Shown: positions 34,891-43,943 of the stretch, one piece after another
Layout of the letters: each line of letters begins with the position of its first letter
Numbering within the stretch: the stretch's first letter is position 1
From: Herbiconiux sp. A18JL235
GTDB lineage: Bacteria > Actinomycetota > Actinomycetes > Actinomycetales > Microbacteriaceae
NCBI RefSeq assembly: GCF_040939305.1
Contig: NZ_CP162511.1
Location: 2,480,001 to 2,544,000 of the forward strand
Reading direction: 5' to 3'
Length of the DNA: 64,000 nt
Notes under the pieces: model-generated
Told to the model about the DNA's origin: nothing
The model's input: only the letters and a program-made list of their open reading frames with translations
Database searches by the model: none
Position numbers and translations under genes: made by a program

Positions 34891-35858
34891 CCGCGAGGCG
34901 GCCCTTCGGGCGCGTCGGACGGTGCTGGCGCGGCGGACTGTGCAGGCGCTTCCACCCGATCGAGGGCATCGAGCTGGTCGAGCACCCACCTAGGCCCGCG
35001 CACGCGGGCGCCGAGCTCCTCGACGCGGCTCGTCAGCTCCCGATCTGCGGTGATCACCGTCGTCTCCCCCGGAAACGGGTCGGCGACGGTGGCGACGATC
35101 GCGTCGTCGCCCGAACCGTCGGCGCGCACGAGGCGCACCAGGCCGCCGGTCAGACCGGGCGCCCCTGCCGTGTCGGTGCCCCGCGCATCCCTCGCCCTGC
35201 CCTCCAGCACGACGTCGAAGCGGGGCCAGTGACGATCGGCACCGTCGCCGTCGGCGGCGACACCGACCGCGCTGAGCCGCGCCAGCCGGGCGATGAGCCG
35301 CTCGTTGGCGCCGAGCCGGTCGCGCCACCAGCCGTCGGGACGCGAGCCGATCACGTTCGCCGCGTCGACCACGATGCGCGAATGCTCACCGAGTCGCGCG
35401 CGGAGGGCAGGCCAGCTGGCGCCGAAGCCGGGGTGGAGTCGCAGCGAGTCCACCTCGTCGACCGGCACCCAGCGCAGCTCGAGGCTCTCGGCGTCGCCGA
35501 TCGTGGGCGTGAACGCCTCGGTGGCGCGCACCACGACGGTGACGTACGACCAGAAACCGAGGTCGAAGGTGGAGGTGAAGGCGAGCTGCAGCAGCTCTGC
35601 GGGCACTCCCGCCTCCTCGCCCGCCTCGCGTACGGCGCCCTCGACCGCGGTCTCGCCCTCGTGCCGCGCTCCGCCCGGGAGACCCCAGGTGCCGCCGAAG
35701 TGGCTCCACTCGGCGCGGTGCTGCAAGAGCACGCCCGCCTCGCCGTGAACCAGCAGACCGGCTGCGCCGTAGCGGCCCCAGTAGCGCTTGCCGTCGGGAG
35801 CCTCGACCCAGGCGTCACCGCTGTCGCGCGGAGGGAGCCGGGGCGGGAGGACCGTCAT
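34887..35858 (-). CDS. Nudix hydrolase fused to a PIN/NYN-like nuclease domain
   Basis: 323 residues. Residues ~28-150 form a Nudix domain; the Nudix box reads G-G-A-R-H-E-G-E-T then 'AVREAGEEAGV', with all catalytic Glu present. The C-terminal half begins 'SRIVVDAANVIGSRPDGWW' and ends with 'TVITADRELTSRVEELGAR', which look like the acidic strands of NYN/YacP-type PIN nucleases (Asp of 'VVDAANV', Asp of 'TADREL'). The combination suggests a nucleotide-pool hydrolase linked to an RNase-like function. SD-like GAAGG lies upstream of the ATG. It is translationally coupled to the AlkA-like glycosylase. Confidence 0.85.
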   Translation of the reverse strand: MTVLPPRLPPRDSGDAWVEAPDGKRYWGRYGAAGLLVHGEAGVLLQHRAEWSHFGGTWGLPGGARHEGETAVEGAVREAGEEAGVPAELLQLAFTSTFDLGFWSYVTVVVRATEAFTPTIGDAESLELRWVPVDEVDSLRLHPGFGASWPALRARLGEHSRIVVDAANVIGSRPDGWWRDRLGANERLIARLARLSAVGVAADGDGADRHWPRFDVVLEGRARDARGTDTAGAPGLTGGLVRLVRADGSGDDAIVATVADPFPGETTVITADRELTSRVEELGARVRGPRWVLDQLDALDRVEAPAQSAAPAPSDAPEGPPRG

Positions 35859-35904
35859 GCTTCCACCTTCTCACGAGCTGCCCCACCCGGGCCGTCGCAG
35901 CGAC

Positions 35905-35910
35905 CATGAT
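35905..35910 (+). promoter_or_regulatory. -10 hexamer CATGAT, leaderless promoter
   Basis: Ends 6 nt before the ATG at 35917; no Shine-Dalgarno precedes that ATG. Confidence 0.35.
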
Positions 35911-35916
35911 GGAAAC

Positions 35917-36801
35917 ATGATCGTCACACCCGCGCTGCGGCACCCCGTGCGGCGCCTCGGATCGCGCACCTTCGACTTCGACCGCCGCATCGCGGTGATG
36001 GCGATCGTGAACCGCACACCCGACTCGTTCTTCGACCAGGGCGCGACCTTCGCGCTCGACCGCGCGGTCGACGCGGCACTGCGTGCGGCGGAGCTCGGCG
36101 CCGATTGGGTCGACGTGGGCGGAGCGAAGTTCGCGCCGGGGCCCGAGATCCCCGCCGAGGAGGAGCTCGACCGCGTGCTCCCCGTGGTCGCGGCGGTGGC
36201 CGAGCAGAGCGACGTCGTGATCTCGGTCGACACCTTCCGCGCCTCCGTCGCCGCTGCCTGCATCGCCGCGGGCGCCCACGTGGTGAACGACACGACGGGG
36301 CTCAGCGACCCCGAGATGGCCGCCGTCGTCGCCGAGACCGGTGCCTCGCTCGTCGTCACGCACAGCCTCGCCGCCCCCCGCCGCCCGCATCCCCGTCCGC
36401 GGTACGACGACGTGGTGAGCGAGGTGCGCGCCTTCCTCGAGGAGCGCCTCGAACGAGCGACGTCGGCCGGCGTCGACGAGGCACAGCTGTTCATCGACCC
36501 CGGGCACGATCTCAATAAGAACACGCGGCACAGTCTCGAGCTCACCCGCCGCTTCGACGAGATCGCCGCCCTCGGTCTCCCCTCGCTCGCGGCGGTGTCG
36601 AATAAGGACTTCGTGGGCGAGAGCCTCGGCGTGGTCAAGAGCGAGCGCACGGAGGGCTCGATCGTGGCCGCGACCGTGTGCGCCATGCTCGGCGCCCGGG
36701 TGGTGCGCATGCACGACGTGGCGGCGTCGGTGAAGGCGATGCGGATGCTCGAGGCGGTTCTGGGGTTCCGTGAACCGGTGCAGGAGGTGCACAACGTATG
36801 A
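35917..36801 (+). CDS. Divergent dihydropteroate synthase-like protein
   Basis: 294 residues, a TIM-barrel pterin-binding protein. 'MAIVNRTPDSFFD' is the DHPS first signature and 'ISVDTFRASVAAA' the second-strand Asp. However the loop that in FolP reads Ser-Thr-Arg-Pro-Gly is 'GGAKFAPGPE', the usual Gly-Phe-Gly-Lys loop reads 'DPGHDLNKN', and the Ser-Arg-Lys motif reads 'VSNKDF'. It may therefore be a FolP2-like paralogue with altered p-aminobenzoate handling. Its stop overlaps the start of a RibD/DHFR-like reductase (ATGA), suggesting a two-step pterin or folate function. No folK/folB/folE is nearby. Confidence 0.85.
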   Translation: MIVTPALRHPVRRLGSRTFDFDRRIAVMAIVNRTPDSFFDQGATFALDRAVDAALRAAELGADWVDVGGAKFAPGPEIPAEEELDRVLPVVAAVAEQSDVVISVDTFRASVAAACIAAGAHVVNDTTGLSDPEMAAVVAETGASLVVTHSLAAPRRPHPRPRYDDVVSEVRAFLEERLERATSAGVDEAQLFIDPGHDLNKNTRHSLELTRRFDEIAALGLPSLAAVSNKDFVGESLGVVKSERTEGSIVAATVCAMLGARVVRMHDVAASVKAMRMLEAVLGFREPVQEVHNV

Positions 36802-37727
36802 AGGTCGAAGCAAGCGACGCATCGGCCGGGCTGGGCGATGACGAACCCATCCGGCTGCTGACGGGAGGGCGGCCGGAGTTCGCCGGCGCCGCCCTCGACG
36901 ATGACGCGCTCTGGCGGCTGTACGGGGACTCCGACCGCGCGACATCCGTACTGCGAGTGAACTTCGTGCAGAGTCTCGACGGCTCGGCCACGGTCGACGG
37001 GCTCTCCGGAGGCCTCGGCGGGCCCGCAGACAAGCGCGTCTTCGACACGCTGCGCTCGCTGGCCGATGTGGTGCTGGTGGGGGCAGGCACGGCACGCGAG
37101 GAGGGGTACGGGGCGCTGCGGCTCGACGCCGAGCGCTCGGCACGGAGGGTCTCCGCCGGGCTGCCCGAGCATCCGGCGATGGCGGTGGTGAGCGGCAGGC
37201 TCGGTCTCGACCCGGGTTCCGACCTGTTCGCCCTGGCTCCGCGGCGCCCGCTCGTCTTCACCGTCGAGACGGCGCCGGCGGACGCACGGGCCGAGCTGTC
37301 GAGGGTCGCCGACCTCGTCGACGTCGGCGCCGACCGGGTCGACCCGGCTCGCATCGTCGCCGAGCTGACCGCGCGCGGACTCACCCAGGTGCTCTGCGAG
37401 GGCGGACCGTCGCTGTTCGGCGACTTCGTCGCCGCCGACCTCGTCGACGAGTTCTGCCTCACCCTGAGCCCTCTGCTCGAGGGCGGCCGCGGGCCGCGCG
37501 TCATCACCGCGCCGTCGCAGCTCGCCGCCCCGCCGCGCGGGCTCGACCTCGGCCACGTGCTGCGCTCGGGCAGCGTGCTGCTGACACGCTGGACGCGCGG
37601 GGGACGTGGTGGGCTCGGCGCACGCGACTCGGGCGACACGCGGGCAGCAGGCGTCTCGGGCGACACGGGCGGTTCGGGCGACGCAGGCGTCCCGGGCGAA
37701 GCGGGCAGCGAGCGGCGGCCCGGATGA
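36798..37727 (+). CDS. Pyrimidine reductase family protein (RibD C-terminal/DHFR-like)
   Basis: 309 residues. The RibD C-terminal reductase fold is clear: '[15 protein letters not shown]' binds substrate and '[17 protein letters not shown]' contacts NADPH, with '[20 protein letters not shown]' near the end. It lacks the deaminase domain of full RibD. Stand-alone proteins of this type include Mycobacterium tuberculosis Rv2671, which I recall has dihydrofolate reductase activity. Coupling with a DHPS-like gene on one side and a TRIC channel on the other is suggestive. The last ~40 residues are a Gly/Asp/Ser repeat of low complexity. Confidence 0.87.
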   Translation: MKVEASDASAGLGDDEPIRLLTGGRPEFAGAALDDDALWRLYGDSDRATSVLRVNFVQSLDGSATVDGLSGGLGGPADKRVFDTLRSLADVVLVGAGTAREEGYGALRLDAERSARRVSAGLPEHPAMAVVSGRLGLDPGSDLFALAPRRPLVFTVETAPADARAELSRVADLVDVGADRVDPARIVAELTARGLTQVLCEGGPSLFGDFVAADLVDEFCLTLSPLLEGGRGPRVITAPSQLAAPPRGLDLGHVLRSGSVLLTRWTRGGRGGLGARDSGDTRAAGVSGDTGGSGDAGVPGEAGSERRPG

Positions 37728-38386
37728 GCGACCGGGCGACCGCCGCCGCCTGGTCGCGGCACAGCCGCCAAGCCTCGCGACTGTTCACGATCGCCGACAT
37801 CGTCGCCACCGGCCTGTTCGCCTTCGAGGGAGCGAGGCTCGCGGCCGACGCCGGGCTCGACGTCTTCGGGGTGCTGGTGGTGGGCTGCGTCTCGGCGACG
37901 GTCGGCGGCATCCTGCGCGACCTGCTGCTCGGCGACGTGCCTCCGTTCGCGTTCCGCTCGCCCTCACGCATCCTCGTCGCCCTCATAGGCTCGGTGCTCG
38001 CCTTCGCGGTGGTGGCGATCTCGGCCGACACCCCCGACGACGCGTTCGCCGTGCTCGACGCCCTCGGACTCGCGCTTTTCGCCGTCACCGGCGCCGAGAA
38101 GGCTCTCGACCACCGGGCGAACGGGTGGGTCGTCGTGATCCTCGGCACGCTCACCGCCGTCGGCGGCGGAATGGCCCGAGACACCTTGCTCGGCGGCATC
38201 CCCTCGGTGCTGACCTCGAGCGTCTACGCCTCGGCCGCGGCCGCCGGATCGCTCGCCGTGCTCCTTGCGGCACGTCTGCGATTCACCCCCGCCGCGGCGA
38301 TGGCCATCGGCTTCGTGGTGTGCGCCACCCTGCGCATCCTCGCCATCTCCTTCGACTGGCACCTGCCCTCACTCGTCGCGCGCTGA
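37724..38386 (+). CDS. TRIC-type cation channel (UPF0126, YicG-like)
   Basis: 220 residues, seven predicted helices arranged as two three-helix repeats plus one. Each repeat holds the family's Gly-rich kink: '[15 protein letters not shown]' and '[15 protein letters not shown]'. Bacterial TRIC proteins form homotrimeric K+ channels in the inner membrane. ATG 37724 overlaps the reductase stop as ATGA, giving a three-gene transcript with no obvious functional link. Confidence 0.92.
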   Translation: MSDRATAAAWSRHSRQASRLFTIADIVATGLFAFEGARLAADAGLDVFGVLVVGCVSATVGGILRDLLLGDVPPFAFRSPSRILVALIGSVLAFAVVAISADTPDDAFAVLDALGLALFAVTGAEKALDHRANGWVVVILGTLTAVGGGMARDTLLGGIPSVLTSSVYASAAAAGSLAVLLAARLRFTPAAAMAIGFVVCATLRILAISFDWHLPSLVAR

Positions 38387-38453
38387 CAGCGGACTCCGCT
38401 CACGCGGCCCTCACCTGCGCACCCGGCCCCGATGGTCGCCGCGACGGGCAGGG

Positions 38454-40991
38454 CTAGAGCTGATCGACGGCGAGGATGCGGACGACGGCGGCGCCCGCCT
38501 CGTTCGAGGCGGCGAGGTCGATCTCGGCGGTGATGCCCCAGTCGTGGTCGCCCGCGGGGTCGTCGAAGATCTGCCTCGCCCGCCAGACCGCAGGCTCCTC
38601 CTCCAGGATGAGCAGGGCGCCGCTGCGCGCGTGCGGGCCGATACCGAGGGAGTCGTGTTCGTCGTAGTACGCGTCCATCGCCGTCGCCCAGCGGTCGGCG
38701 CCGAACCCCGAGGCGGCGTCGAGCTCGCCCAGCTCCTCCCACGCTTCGCGGGCGGCGAGCGTCACCCGGCGGAACAGCTCGTTGCGCACCAGGATGCGGA
38801 ACGCCCGCGGGTTCGAGGTGAGCAGCTTGGGAGCGGGCGGGACGATCGGCGCCTCCTCCTCGCGCTCCGCTGCCGCGGTCACGGCGTCGGGGTCGACCAG
38901 CGCCTCCCACTCGTCGAGCACGCTGGAGTCGGTCTGGCGCACCAGTTCGCCGAGCCACTCGATGAGGTCGACCAGATCGTCGCTCTTCAGCTCGTCTGGC
39001 ACCGTAGAGCGCAGGGTGCGATAGGCGTCGGAGAGGTACCGCAGCACGAGACCCTCCGACCTCGCCAGCCGGTAGAACGCGATGTACTCGCCGAACGACA
39101 TCGCCCGCTCGTACATGTCGCGCACGACCGACTTGGGCGAGATGTCGAAGTCGCCGATCCAGGGCTGCGACGCCCGGTAGGTGGCGAAGGCCTCGCCGAG
39201 CAGCCCCTCGAGGGGCTTCGGGTGGGTGACCTCGTCGAGAAGTTCCATGCGCTGGTCGTAGTCGAGCCCCTCGGCCTTCATCGCGGCGACCGCCTCGCCC
39301 CTGGCCACGAACTGCTGGGCCGAGAGCACCGGCCGAGGGTCGTCGAGGATGGCCTCCGTGACCGACACCACGTCGAGCGCGAAGACGGGCGACTCCTCGT
39401 CGAGGAGCTCGTAGACCGCGAGCGCGAACGGCGACAGCGGCTGGTTGAGCGCGAAGTTCGGCTGCAGGTCGACGGTGAGCCTGATGAGCGTCTGCCCCGT
39501 GGTGGCGTCGGTGACCTGCTCGACGACACCTGCGGTACGGAGCGTGCGGTAGATGGCGAGCGCCTGGCGCAGCAGCTCGCGCTGACGGGCACGGGGCTCG
39601 TGATTGTCTTCGAGCAGCGCACGCATGTTCGCGACCACGTCGCCGCCCCGGGCGATGGTGTTGAGCACCATCGCGTGCGTCACCCGGAACTGCGAGGTGA
39701 GCTTCTCGGGCTGGGCGGCGATGAGCTTCTCGAAGCTCGGCTCACCCCACGACACGAACCCCTCGGGCGCCTTCTTGCGCACGAACTTGCGCCGCTTCTT
39801 CGGGTCGTCGCCGAGCTTGGCGAGGGCCTTGAGGTTCTCGGTCTCGTGCTCGGGCGCCTGCACCACCACGGTGCCCGCCGTGTCGAAGCCGGCCCGGCCC
39901 GCGCGCCCGGCGATCTGGTGGAACTCCCGCGCCGTGAGCTGCCGCATGCGGGTGCCGTCGAACTTGGTGAGGGCCGAGAGGAGCACGGTGCGGATGGGCA
40001 CGTTGATGCCCACACCGAGCGTGTCGGTGCCGCAGATGACCCGCAGCAGACCACGCTGTGCGAGCCGCTCGACGAGCCGGCGGTACTTCGGCAGCATGCC
40101 CGCGTGGTGCACGCCGATGCCCATCCTGATGAAACGCGCGAGCGTCTTGCCGAACGCCGTGGTGAACCGGAACGGACCGATCAGCTCGGCGATCTCGTCG
40201 CGCTGCGCCCGGCTGGCGACCTGGATGCTCGACAGGGCCTGCGCCCGTTCCACTGCGGCGAGCTGGCTGAAGTGCACGATGTACACCGGAGCGCGGTGCG
40301 TCTGCAGCAGCTCCTCGACCGTCTCCTGAATGGGGGTGGTGGCGTAGCTGTAGCTGAGCGGCACCGGGCGGGTGACCCCCGTGATGACCGTGGTCTCGCG
40401 CCCGGTGCGGCGCGAGAGATCGGTGGCGAGCCAGTCGACGTCGCCGAGGGTCGCCGACATGAGCACGAACTGCGCGCGTGGCAGCGTGAGCAGGGGCGTC
40501 TGCCAGGCCCACCCGCGGTCGGCCTCGGCGTAGAAGTGGAACTCGTCCATGACGACCTGCCCTACCGGGGTCTCCGGGCCGTGCCTGAGCGCCAGATTGG
40601 CGAGGATCTCGGCGGTCGCGCAGACGATCGGGGCGTCGGGGTTCACCGACGAGTCGCCGGTGACCATTCCCACGTTCTCGGCGCCGAAGATCTCGACGAG
40701 GTCGAAGAACTTCTCCGACACCAGGGCCTTGATGGGCGCCGTGTAGTAGCTCCGCTCGCCCTTCGCGAGGGCGACGGCGTGCGCCCCCACCGCCACCAGC
40801 GACTTGCCCGTGCCCGTGGGCGTGGAGAGGATGACGTTCTCGCCCGAGACGATCGCCACGAGCGACTCGTCTTGCGCCGGGTAGAGCGGCGTGCCTCGCT
40901 CCTCGGCCCAGGACGCGAACGCCTCGTACGCCGCGTCGGGGTCGAAGGGCGACGGCATCGCGGGCCGGGAGGAGAGGGTGGTGAGAGGCAC
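38454..40991 (-). CDS. Ski2-like DEAD/DEAH helicase with DUF3516 C-terminus
   Basis: 845 residues. Motif I 'STPTGTGKSLVAVGAHA', motif II as 'VMDEFHFY', motif III 'LMSATLGDVDWL', and motifs V-VI 'TDTLGVGINVPIRTV' and 'QIAGRAGRAGFDTAG' show an intact superfamily 2 helicase of the Ski2/Mtr4 type. The C-terminal ~400 residues are the actinobacterial DUF3516 region, with 'KSVVRDMYERAMSFGEYI'. It probably unwinds RNA. The start is GTG at 40991, with TAGGCT exactly 6 nt upstream on the minus strand; an internal ATG at 40958 is a fallback. It is convergent with the TRIC gene, 67 bp away. Confidence 0.93.
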   Translation of the reverse strand: MPLTTLSSRPAMPSPFDPDAAYEAFASWAEERGTPLYPAQDESLVAIVSGENVILSTPTGTGKSLVAVGAHAVALAKGERSYYTAPIKALVSEKFFDLVEIFGAENVGMVTGDSSVNPDAPIVCATAEILANLALRHGPETPVGQVVMDEFHFYAEADRGWAWQTPLLTLPRAQFVLMSATLGDVDWLATDLSRRTGRETTVITGVTRPVPLSYSYATTPIQETVEELLQTHRAPVYIVHFSQLAAVERAQALSSIQVASRAQRDEIAELIGPFRFTTAFGKTLARFIRMGIGVHHAGMLPKYRRLVERLAQRGLLRVICGTDTLGVGINVPIRTVLLSALTKFDGTRMRQLTAREFHQIAGRAGRAGFDTAGTVVVQAPEHETENLKALAKLGDDPKKRRKFVRKKAPEGFVSWGEPSFEKLIAAQPEKLTSQFRVTHAMVLNTIARGGDVVANMRALLEDNHEPRARQRELLRQALAIYRTLRTAGVVEQVTDATTGQTLIRLTVDLQPNFALNQPLSPFALAVYELLDEESPVFALDVVSVTEAILDDPRPVLSAQQFVARGEAVAAMKAEGLDYDQRMELLDEVTHPKPLEGLLGEAFATYRASQPWIGDFDISPKSVVRDMYERAMSFGEYIAFYRLARSEGLVLRYLSDAYRTLRSTVPDELKSDDLVDLIEWLGELVRQTDSSVLDEWEALVDPDAVTAAAEREEEAPIVPPAPKLLTSNPRAFRILVRNELFRRVTLAAREAWEELGELDAASGFGADRWATAMDAYYDEHDSLGIGPHARSGALLILEEEPAVWRARQIFDDPAGDHDWGITAEIDLAASNEAGAAVVRILAVDQL

Positions 40992-40997
40992 CTCATC

Positions 40998-41003
40998 AGC
41001 CTA
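40998..41003 (-). promoter_or_regulatory. -10 hexamer TAGGCT, leaderless helicase promoter
   Basis: Six nt before the GTG at 40991 on the minus strand. Its presence supports the longer helicase start. Confidence 0.4.
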
Positions 41004-41057
41004 GGCGCGCATCCGTCTCTCCCGATCGGACGGCCCGGGCTGTGGAAGACTTTCGAG

Positions 41058-41477
41058 ATGGCCCCGGGTGTGAACAAGTCGACGGTGAGCGCAGGCCCGA
41101 CCGCGCCCGGCGGCGTGCGCCTCGACAGCTGGCTGTGGGCCGTGCGCGTCTACAAGACCAGGTCGGCGGCCACGACGGCCTGCCGCGCCGGGCACGTGAA
41201 GGTGAACGGCACGACCGCGAAGGCCGCGCAGACCGTGCGCGTCGGCGACGAGGTGCGGGCTCGCATCTCGGGGTTCGACCGCATCCTGACCGTGCGAGGC
41301 CTGGCCACCAAGCGGGGTTCCGCCATCGCCGCCGCGGAGTGCTTCGTCGACCTCACTCCCCCGCCGCCGCCCCGGGAGGCGGTGGCCTTCGTCCCGGTGC
41401 GCGACCGCGGTGCCGGACGGCCCACCAAGCGCGACCGCCGCGAGATCGAGCGGCTGCGCGGCACCCGCGAACCTTGA
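41058..41477 (+). CDS. S4-domain RNA-binding protein (HslR-like)
   Basis: 139 residues. The S4 fold is clear: 'VRLDSWLWAVRVYKTRSAAT' then 'CRAGHVKVNGTTAKAAQTV' and 'VGDEVRARISGFDRILTV'. It resembles Hsp15/HslR, which binds stalled 50S subunits. The C-terminus is basic and ends 'RPTKRDRREIERLRG'. Start ATG 41058; AAGACT lies 6 nt upstream as a weak leaderless -10. The frame stays open far upstream only as an antisense shadow of the helicase. Confidence 0.9.
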   Translation: MAPGVNKSTVSAGPTAPGGVRLDSWLWAVRVYKTRSAATTACRAGHVKVNGTTAKAAQTVRVGDEVRARISGFDRILTVRGLATKRGSAIAAAECFVDLTPPPPPREAVAFVPVRDRGAGRPTKRDRREIERLRGTREP

Positions 41478-41600
41478 ACGACGACTGTCGACCGAGCTTG
41501 CGAGAACCCTGACCGTTCACGCCCGCGGGGCGACTAACCTTGATCCGACGAGCCGCGTCGACTGCGGCAGCCCCCCACCCGCGAGGCCAGTAGGAGCATC

Positions 41601-43775
41601 ATGTCCGACGCCACCACGACCGAGTACACCCTGAGCAGGCGCGACCGCACCGCGCTCGCCTTCGTGGGTGCCTCGCTCAAGATCGGCACACCCGAGTTCC
41701 GGGAGCGCTACGAGGCGATCGTCGACGAGCTCTACCGCCACCACTTCATCGACCCCACTGCTCACCCCGCCTACGAGGCGCCGGAGATCGTTCCCGCCGA
41801 AGAGGTCGAGGGCGACGACGACCCGCTCGAGATTATCCGTTCGCAGCTCGGTCTCGTCATCGACGACCGGCGCCTTCGCGACACCGCCAGGCTCGATGCC
41901 GAGCGCGAGCTCGCCGCCACCCGCGAACGGCTCGCCGAGATGACCGCCCGCTACGAAGACACCCAGGCCCGCCTCGACGCGACGGCCGCGACCCTCGCGG
42001 AGCGCGAGGCCGAGCTCGCGGCGCTGCACGAGCGGCTGATCGGCGAGACCACCGCCCTGCGCACCCAGCTCGCCGACGAGACGGCACGGATGCAGGCGGA
42101 GCTCGCCGCCCAGACCGGCGCACTCACCGCACAGCTCGCCGCCGAGACCGGCGCGCTCCAGACCCAGCTCGCCGACACCACGACCCGGCTCACCCAGGAG
42201 CAGCAGGCGACGGTGGCCGGCTACGAGAACCAGATCGCCGGGCTTCACGCCGCTCACGCGGCTCAGCTCGAGCAGCTCTCCGGCTCGCACGCGGCGCAGC
42301 TCGAGCAGCTCTCCGGCTCGCACGCAGCCCAGCTCGAGCAGATGTCGACGGCCCACCAGACGCAGCTCGAGGAGTTGCGGCTCGCCCATCAGACCGAGTC
42401 CGATCAACTGCGGGCCGGTCACGCCAGCGAATCGGATGCGCTGCGCGCCCACGACGAGCAGCTGCGGGCCTCGCACGCGGCCGAGCTGGAGCAGCTGCGC
42501 TCCGCCCACGCCGCCGAGATCGAGCAGCTGCAGGCCGCCCACACCGCCGAGACCGACCAGCTGCGGAGTGCAGCGGCTGCCGCGGCCGAGGAGCAGCGTC
42601 AGGCGTCGCAGACCGAGATCGACCGGCTCTCGGCAGAGCGCGCCCAGCTCGAAGCCGACCACCTCGCCGCCCTCGCCGAGCGCGAGCAGCTGGCCGAGCA
42701 GCTCAGCACCGAGCACCGGACGGCGCTCGCCGACAGCGACGCCCGCACCGAGCAGCTGAGGGCCGAGCACGCGGCAGCACTCGCAGCCATCACCGCAGAG
42801 GCCGCCGACGGTGACGACGCGCTCACCGCCGCCCGTACCCGCGTCGCCGAGCTCGAGAGCGAGCTCGGCGCGGCTCACCAGGCCGAGGCCGCTGCCGAAG
42901 CCAAGGTCGCCGAGCTGGAGACCGAGCTGGCCGAGGCCAGGGCTGCGGCGACCGACACCGCGGCTCTCGACGACGCCGAGGAACGGGTGTCGGCACTCGA
43001 GGCCGAGCTCGCGGACGCGAGGCTCGGGGCCGGCGAGTCGCTCGGCGAGGGCGAGGCCGCGGAGACCGCGGCCGCCGCCCGCGTCGCCGAGCTGGAGGCC
43101 GAGCTCGCCCAGGCGCACCGCGCCGCTGCCGACACCACGGCCCTCGACGCGGCCGAGGCGCGCGTGGCGCAGCTCGAGTCGGAGCTCGCCGAGGCTCTTG
43201 CCGCAGCCGCGGCCGCAGCCGGTGCCACGACCGAGCTCGACGCCGCTCGGGCGCGGGTCGCCGAGCTCGAGCAGCAGCTGGAGCAGCGCGAGCAGTCGGC
43301 GCCCTCCGCCGCAGACCCCGACGCGTTCGGCGGCGACCTCGAGCTCCTCGAGGCGCGAGCCCGCCTGGCCGAACTCGAGCACGAGCTCGCCGAGGCCCGC
43401 GACGCCGCGGGCGCGGGGGGCGGGGCCGTGGCCTCGGGCGCCACCCCCGAGATCGCGGCGCTCGAGCGCGAGCTCGCCGACGCGCGCAGCGAGATCGGCG
43501 TGCTCGCCGACGAGCGCGATCGCGCCCTCTCCGACGCCGCCATCGCCCTCGCCGACCGCGAGCAGCTGAGCGATTCGCTCACCGAGCTGCAGGCATCCCG
43601 CAACGTCTCGGCTGCAGCGCTGCAGGGCGAGCTTCGCTCGGTGCGGTCGCTGGTCGACGAGATCGAGGAGATCGCGACCGGTCAGCTCTGCGCCGAGGAC
43701 GAGACGAACGAGTACGCCATCGGCGCGAACGACTCCGCCGTGCTCGTGCTGAACGCCATCGCCGACGCCCAGTGA
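41601..43775 (+). CDS. Long coiled-coil protein with 11-residue repeats
   Basis: 724 residues, no signal peptide or membrane helix. Residues 1-95 form a small head with 'FVGASLKIGTPEFRERYE'. The rest is nearly continuous coiled coil, Ala/Glu/Gln/Leu rich. Between residues ~219 and 324 it shows hendecads of the type His-Ala-Ala-Gln-Leu-Glu-Gln-Leu-Ser-Gly-Ser; later parts follow 'VAELEAELAEA' patterns. Such straight or right-handed coiled coils occur in filament-forming bacterial proteins (for instance the Streptomyces Scy/FilP group). GTAGGAG lies just upstream of the ATG. A cytoskeletal or scaffolding role is a guess; homologues should be searched. Confidence 0.82.
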   Translation: MSDATTTEYTLSRRDRTALAFVGASLKIGTPEFRERYEAIVDELYRHHFIDPTAHPAYEAPEIVPAEEVEGDDDPLEIIRSQLGLVIDDRRLRDTARLDAERELAATRERLAEMTARYEDTQARLDATAATLAEREAELAALHERLIGETTALRTQLADETARMQAELAAQTGALTAQLAAETGALQTQLADTTTRLTQEQQATVAGYENQIAGLHAAHAAQLEQLSGSHAAQLEQLSGSHAAQLEQMSTAHQTQLEELRLAHQTESDQLRAGHASESDALRAHDEQLRASHAAELEQLRSAHAAEIEQLQAAHTAETDQLRSAAAAAAEEQRQASQTEIDRLSAERAQLEADHLAALAEREQLAEQLSTEHRTALADSDARTEQLRAEHAAALAAITAEAADGDDALTAARTRVAELESELGAAHQAEAAAEAKVAELETELAEARAAATDTAALDDAEERVSALEAELADARLGAGESLGEGEAAETAAAARVAELEAELAQAHRAAADTTALDAAEARVAQLESELAEALAAAAAAAGATTELDAARARVAELEQQLEQREQSAPSAADPDAFGGDLELLEARARLAELEHELAEARDAAGAGGGAVASGATPEIAALERELADARSEIGVLADERDRALSDAAIALADREQLSDSLTELQASRNVSAAALQGELRSVRSLVDEIEEIATGQLCAEDETNEYAIGANDSAVLVLNAIADAQ
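42255..42572 (+). repeat. 33-bp (11-residue) coding repeats
   Basis: Starting at 42255, units begin with a His codon every 33 bp at 42255, 42288, 42321, 42354, 42387 and 42420, then again at 42474, 42507 and 42540 after a 54-bp break. The first two units are almost identical at DNA level, indicating recent duplication. Confidence 0.75.
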
Positions 43776-43863
43776 GCCGCGAGGCCCGCGCGGGCGAGCC
43801 GTGCGTGGCGGCACGGGCGCTTCAGCTCCGCGGCCGCGCCGGTGCAGTCCGGCTCGGGGAGAT

Positions 43864-43880
43864 GTGTACACTGTCCACAC
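43864..43880. promoter_or_regulatory. Candidate TetR operator overlapping a -10-like element
   Basis: GTGTACACTGTCCACAC is palindromic at 12 of 17 positions and contains TACACT (43867-43872), a possible -10. It lies 64 bp before the first TetR gene, the usual place for autoregulation. The rest of the 168-bp gap shows nothing. Confidence 0.4.
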
Positions 43881-43943
43881 GTCTCCCCTCCCTGACCCGG
43901 CGGGCGAGCCCCACCCGTCAGACCGTCAGAACCCGAGGCGCCC

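Noticed and set aside
38265..41057. Plus-strand frame upstream of the S4 gene, opposite the helicase
   Set aside because: Only the last 139 codons show a protein domain; the rest is antisense to an intact helicase.
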